Below, one piece after another: positions 60,501 through 64,000 of a stretch of DNA of 64,000 bases. The notes beneath the pieces were generated by a model. That model was not told the DNA's origin and did no database searches. It saw nothing but the letters and a program-made list of their open reading frames with translations. This DNA comes from Brasenia schreberi. Lineage: Eukaryota; Streptophyta; Magnoliopsida; Nymphaeales; Cabombaceae. The stretch lies in contig JAYKKT010000073.1 of the NCBI GenBank assembly GCA_036023115.1, forward strand, positions 17,794,501 to 17,858,500. The letters are read 5' to 3'. Both the position numbers and the translations under genes were made by a program. Each line of letters opens with the position of its first letter. The stretch's first letter is position 1.

Positions 60501-62320
60501 GCGTATGTACCTTCAAGTTTCACTCGTAGAATTTGCGATCGAACGCTTGTTAGTTGTTACATCTTTACCAAGGGTATTCAGCACTGTCATTGTTATTTCT
60601 CTCAGATTTGAAAACCATGTTTTTTGTAATAGGAAATTAATTAGATTCTATGTGAGATCTCTTGGCACTTCATTTGTTTTGACTGTATTCGGTTTGACAT
60701 GTTGAATCATTGGTGTAGAATGATCTCTTATTTTCCGAATTGTATCTATCATTGCAAGTTGTACCATAACATGTCTACTTGGTTTACCATTCCAACTTTT
60801 ATTGTTGAAGTTCTTTAGAGTTTTGTTGTACTCTAATTACTTGTTCCCTGTGCACTTCTGTTTCAACGTTAGAACTTATAAGCACATCTTCATCTGCTCT
60901 TACATAGGTCTGCAAGCCGATCACACTGTCCATCTGGTTCGTGGCTTTGCAGCACCATCACCAACTAACTCCACTAATGCAACTACTGACAATAGTGCCT
61001 CAAACAACAGCGCTCATGGTTATGTGGGGGGAATTGGCTCCACTGATAGCGGAGGGATCGGCAGTTTACTGTTCCCAGGAGTTGGAGCCAATGGGCTTGG
61101 TGGAAGTGGAGCATTTGGTTCATTTGGTACCGGACTTCCGGGGTTTGAACAGGTCCAACAGCAGTTGACCCAGAACCCTAACATGATGAGGGAAATAATG
61201 AATATGCCTGCCATACAGAATCTTATGAACAACCCAGATCTCATACGTAATTTAATCACGAGCAACCCCCAAATGCGTGAAATAATAGACAGGAATCCAG
61301 ATCTTGCTCATATACTAAATGATCCTAGCACTCTTCGTCAAACCCTAGAGGCTGCACAAAGTCCAGAACTCATGAGAGAGATGATGCGCAATACAGATAG
61401 GGCCATGAGCAATATTGAATCTTCTCCCGAAGGATTTAACATGCTTAGACGGATGTATGAAACTGTTCAAGAGCCATTTTTGAATGCAGCAACTATGGCA
61501 GGAGATGGCGGAAATGTTCATGGGTCAAATCCTTTTGCCGTGCTTTTGAGGAACCAAGGTGGAAGCCAAACAACAGATCGATCTCCAAATGTTTCGACCA
61601 CTGGATCCGAAACTGTGAATGAGTCTGCTGCACCAAATGCAAATCCACTTCCCAATCCATGGAGTAAGCTTAATCCCTCTTGCTTCTCCTATTCTAAATG
61701 AAAATTCATGTTTGTAGTGAGTGGTGCATTCATCTGTTTTGGATTTTGATCTCAGAACTCAACTTACTCAATCTTCACGAAAATGCAGCACCTGGAGGTG
61801 ATCAAACCAACAATGCAACAAATAGGCCTGCATCTAGGTTGGATGCTAGAGCTCCTGGAGCAGGTGGGCTTGGCTTGCCCGAACTGGACGGGATGCTTGG
61901 TATTTTACCTGATCCCTCTCGTCTGTCTCAAATGATGCAAAATCCTTTGGTGACCCAGATGATGCAGAACCTTCTTTCTAACCCTCAGTATATGAATCAG
62001 GTAAAATGTACTTTCTTTTAATTGATAAATCTGTCCGCATGAAACTTTAGTCTTTTTTTGCTTTACTTCAGATTCTTGATTTCAATCCCCAGCTTCGCAG
62101 TCAGATGGAGTCTAATACTCAGTTTAGAGAGATGATGCAAAACCCAGAATTCCTTCGTCAACTTTCCTCCCCAGAAACCTTACAGGTAATCTCCCGTGCT
62201 TCTTGCTTGTGACTCTATTTAGTCATTCCTTATACTCATGGAGCACCTGTGATTCTTGCAGCAACTTATGTCATTTCAGCAGGCATTCTTCAGCCAGTTC
62301 AATCGCCAACCTGCCAACCA
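57568..62320 (+). CDS. DSK2: Ubiquilin/DSK2-like ubiquitin receptor, 5' five exons (partial)
   Basis: Exons 57568-57811, 60908-61663, 61789-62000, 62072-62185 and 62262-62320 join in frame to about 461 residues. Residues 23-94 are a ubiquitin-like domain ([32 protein letters not shown], continuing across intron 1 into [12 protein letters not shown]). Then come a Ser/Thr/Asn/Gly linker and STI1-type repeats rich in NP and Met ([56 protein letters not shown]), and a second pair ([37 protein letters not shown]). This is the layout of plant DSK2, which shuttles ubiquitinated proteins to the proteasome and autophagy. The C-terminal UBA domain is not in the window; exon 5 ends in a GTAAGT donor after two bases of a codon. 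Intron 1 (3.1 kb) holds an RTE copy and intron 5 a copia element. Confidence 0.93.
59349..59448. repeat. 54-bp tandem duplication in DSK2 intron 1
   Basis: gaacataaatacatacagac starts at 59349 and 59403; both units continue to ttgtccctgta. A (TA)n run precedes them. Confidence 0.85.
59745..60265 (+). mobile_element. RTE-type LINE, strongly 5'-truncated
   Basis: Starts near ggagaggagcatcgggtatt and closely follows the 44.88-45.39 kb copy: [71 protein letters not shown]. It ends at gtagccgaccccgtctagta, ggcttagttg and (ttg)n to 60265. The frame 59831-60193 stays open. No target duplication was recognised. It lies in sense orientation in DSK2 intron 1. Confidence 0.88.
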
Positions 62321-62415
62321 GTAAGTTTTTATGCTTGACTCTTAGTGTTGAATTTTCACGATCATAGGAAGGTTAATAATTAGCACGTTGGTGCCAACTG
62401 CCATGGCCAAATACT

Positions 62416-62733
62416 TGCTAGAAAACAGTTAAAATTCCTGTTTTCATTTTATTGAAAAATCAAATAATCTATGCACAATCAATCACACAAGGCTTGTTGG
62501 TTTACACGACATCAAATAATGTTTATATAGGCACGGAGGAGTTGTTAGCCAACATCCAACGATTAGAAAACTAGCTGTTGGATTCTGGTTGCTTATGGGA
62601 GACCCTTCCAACAGTTAAGAGAAATAGCCGTTGAGCCTTGGGCCTTGTTGTTGTTGGTCCTGTTGGGCCTTGCGGGCCCAGGCTGTCCTAGCTGTTGGCT
62701 CTTGTTGTCCCAGACTAGTTGGGCTACTTAACA
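62416..62733 (-). repeat. Copia-type LTR in DSK2 intron 5
   Basis: In window orientation it runs TGCTAG...TTAACA; on the minus strand it reads TGTTAAG...CTAGCA, with a TATA-like cctatataaac (62522-62532) and aataaaa near 62449. Immediately right, on the minus strand, the purine tract gtttgaggggggtattaaga precedes it, as at the 3' LTR of copia elements. Left boundary is inferred. Confidence 0.55.
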
Positions 62734-64000
62734 TCTTAATACCCCCCTCAAACTTACTGTGTAAATACCAAAAGTTTGTTTCAATTCTTCATGTGTGATA
62801 ATAGTAGTTCCTCTTCCAAACGGAGAATGTTCAACTGTAGAAATCTTTTCGGAAGCTTCAACCTAGTTTTTGTTCAATCTTTTAATATATGTCTGCATGG
62901 ATTGAAACTCATCCTTTTGATCTACCTTAGGACATACCTACAATACAACTTATAGAATTAAACCTCAATTAAGGTATTAAGATCTCATAACTACAAACTT
63001 GAAAACATGTGTTTTTTAAAGTTCTTTAATGGAGAATATTGATCATCTAAATTGGATTGTTAAATATAACAAATAAATTCATGAATCACCAAAAACTTGT
63101 GATTATTACAGAAAGGCCTTGGTATACCAACCAAGCTTTAAGGCTAAGCTCAAACTCAAGTTTTAAGGACAAACTCGAACCCAAATAAGCTTTAAGGTTA
63201 AGCTCAAACCCGAGTTTTAAAGCTAAACTCAAACCATTCAAAACAATAAAACAAGCTTTAATGCTAACCTAAAACTCATGCTTTAAGGTTAAACTCAAAC
63301 CATAAAAAACAATCAAAGCTAAGTTCAAACCCTCCAAAACAATCAAATGCCAAGGCTCTTAAATAACTCACAATCTCAAACATGATTAGATAAGATAATC
63401 TCCCAAAATGATCAAAATAAGTTTTAAATATATACGAAAATATTTATAATCAACTTAATATTTTTCAAGAATCTTTTAAATATAAAAGGTTTGTCTCAAA
63501 AAATAAGAAAATTTTGAATGTAATTTTTATTACTCACACAAAATGCACAAAATATACCTAATACTCAAGGTAAGACTCTTTTTATGCATTATTTTCAAAT
63601 ACTTGTATCAAGCACAAGGTTATCAAGATAACAATAAGTGTATTTTCAATATTGACTCATCTCCAACCAATAGCTAACAACATGAAGCACCTTAATCACA
63701 AAGGTCTTAAACAAAAGGCCAACAAGCGTGACATTATAGCCATAACACAGAGATCTTAATCACATGAAAATACAACTTCAAAGTTATAAAGATCACAAAA
63801 TATCAAATAACAATAAGTGTATCTTCAAACATGGACCGATCTCAAACCAATAGCCAACCACATGAAGCACCTTAACACAAAGGTTTTTAACAAAAGACCA
63901 ACAAAAGTGACATATAGCTACACATGGAGATCTTAATCACAAACAATATACTCTCATAAAAAGAAGTCGACCAATCAATATGTTAAATATCATAAACAAA
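62734..64000 (-). mobile_element. Internal 3' part of a copia-type element, runs off the window
   Basis: Starts with the purine tract (62734-62753). No pol domain is readable in this part. It contains 25-30-bp degenerate repeats of the type aagctttaaggctaagctc (63130-63340) and a 179-bp tandem repeat (63631-63809 and 63810 on, starting acaataagtgta). Identity as copia 3' untranslated sequence is inference from the LTR and purine tract. Confidence 0.45.

Noticed and set aside
63130..63340. Regular short repeats that could suggest a CRISPR-like array
   Set aside because: Units are degenerate and contiguous, without unique spacers, and lie in a plant retroelement.

Overview
This window is nuclear DNA of a flowering plant. 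The evidence is GT-AG introns in recognisable plant genes (an NDC1-type nucleoporin, a clade-D protein phosphatase 2C, a DSK2/ubiquilin), Ty3/gypsy and Ty1/copia elements with initiator-Met tRNA type primer sites, an RTE-type LINE with a (TTG)n tail, tRNA-derived SINEs, MITEs, and many long (TA)n and (GA)n microsatellites. I cannot fix the lineage from the sequence alone.

Layout. 1-3.0 kb: the 5' three exons of an NDC1-like nuclear-pore membrane nucleoporin on the minus strand, running off the left edge. 3.0-5.8 kb: SINE and MITE debris and a doubtful small minus-strand gene. 5.78-12.28 kb: a decayed Ty3/gypsy element with both LTRs, a CCCTT target duplication, primer site and polypurine tract. 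12.48-12.86 kb: an 89-bp tandem duplication directly followed by a U5 snRNA gene with plant USE and TATA elements. 12.9-22 kb: mostly intergenic, with a 140-bp tandem array, long microsatellites, a truncated trihelix-like exon and a group of microsatellite-headed AT-rich repeats. 22.4-23.6 kb: an internally deleted OSCA4.1/CSC1-like pseudogene (minus). 23.6-33 kb: MITE and SINE debris. 33.0-37.9 kb: a decayed Ty1/copia element (minus) with no recognisable gag and a 53-bp tandem repeat in its leader. 38-41 kb: a relict LTR and an RTE fragment nested in a SINE tail. 41.57-47.05 kb: an intact four-exon PP2C gene. 48.5-54.5 kb: a six-exon TFIIF-beta (RAP30) gene carrying an in-frame stop and a lost splice acceptor. 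54.5-57.5 kb: MITEs and a GC-rich patch. 57.57-62.32 kb: five exons of a DSK2-like ubiquilin, whose intron 5 contains the start of a minus-strand copia element that continues to the right edge.

The host genes are unrelated housekeeping or regulatory genes, and no operon-like or cluster logic is visible. The recurring theme is insertion of elements into introns (an RTE in PP2C intron 2, an RTE in DSK2 intron 1, a copia LTR in DSK2 intron 5) and gene decay (TFIIF-beta, OSCA4.1). I found no convincing new biological system. The best second looks are the U5 gene with its duplicated upstream block, the two-lesion TFIIF-beta gene, the nested SINE/RTE insertion, and the dispersed hAT-like MITE family rich in GGTTCCGG-type motifs.
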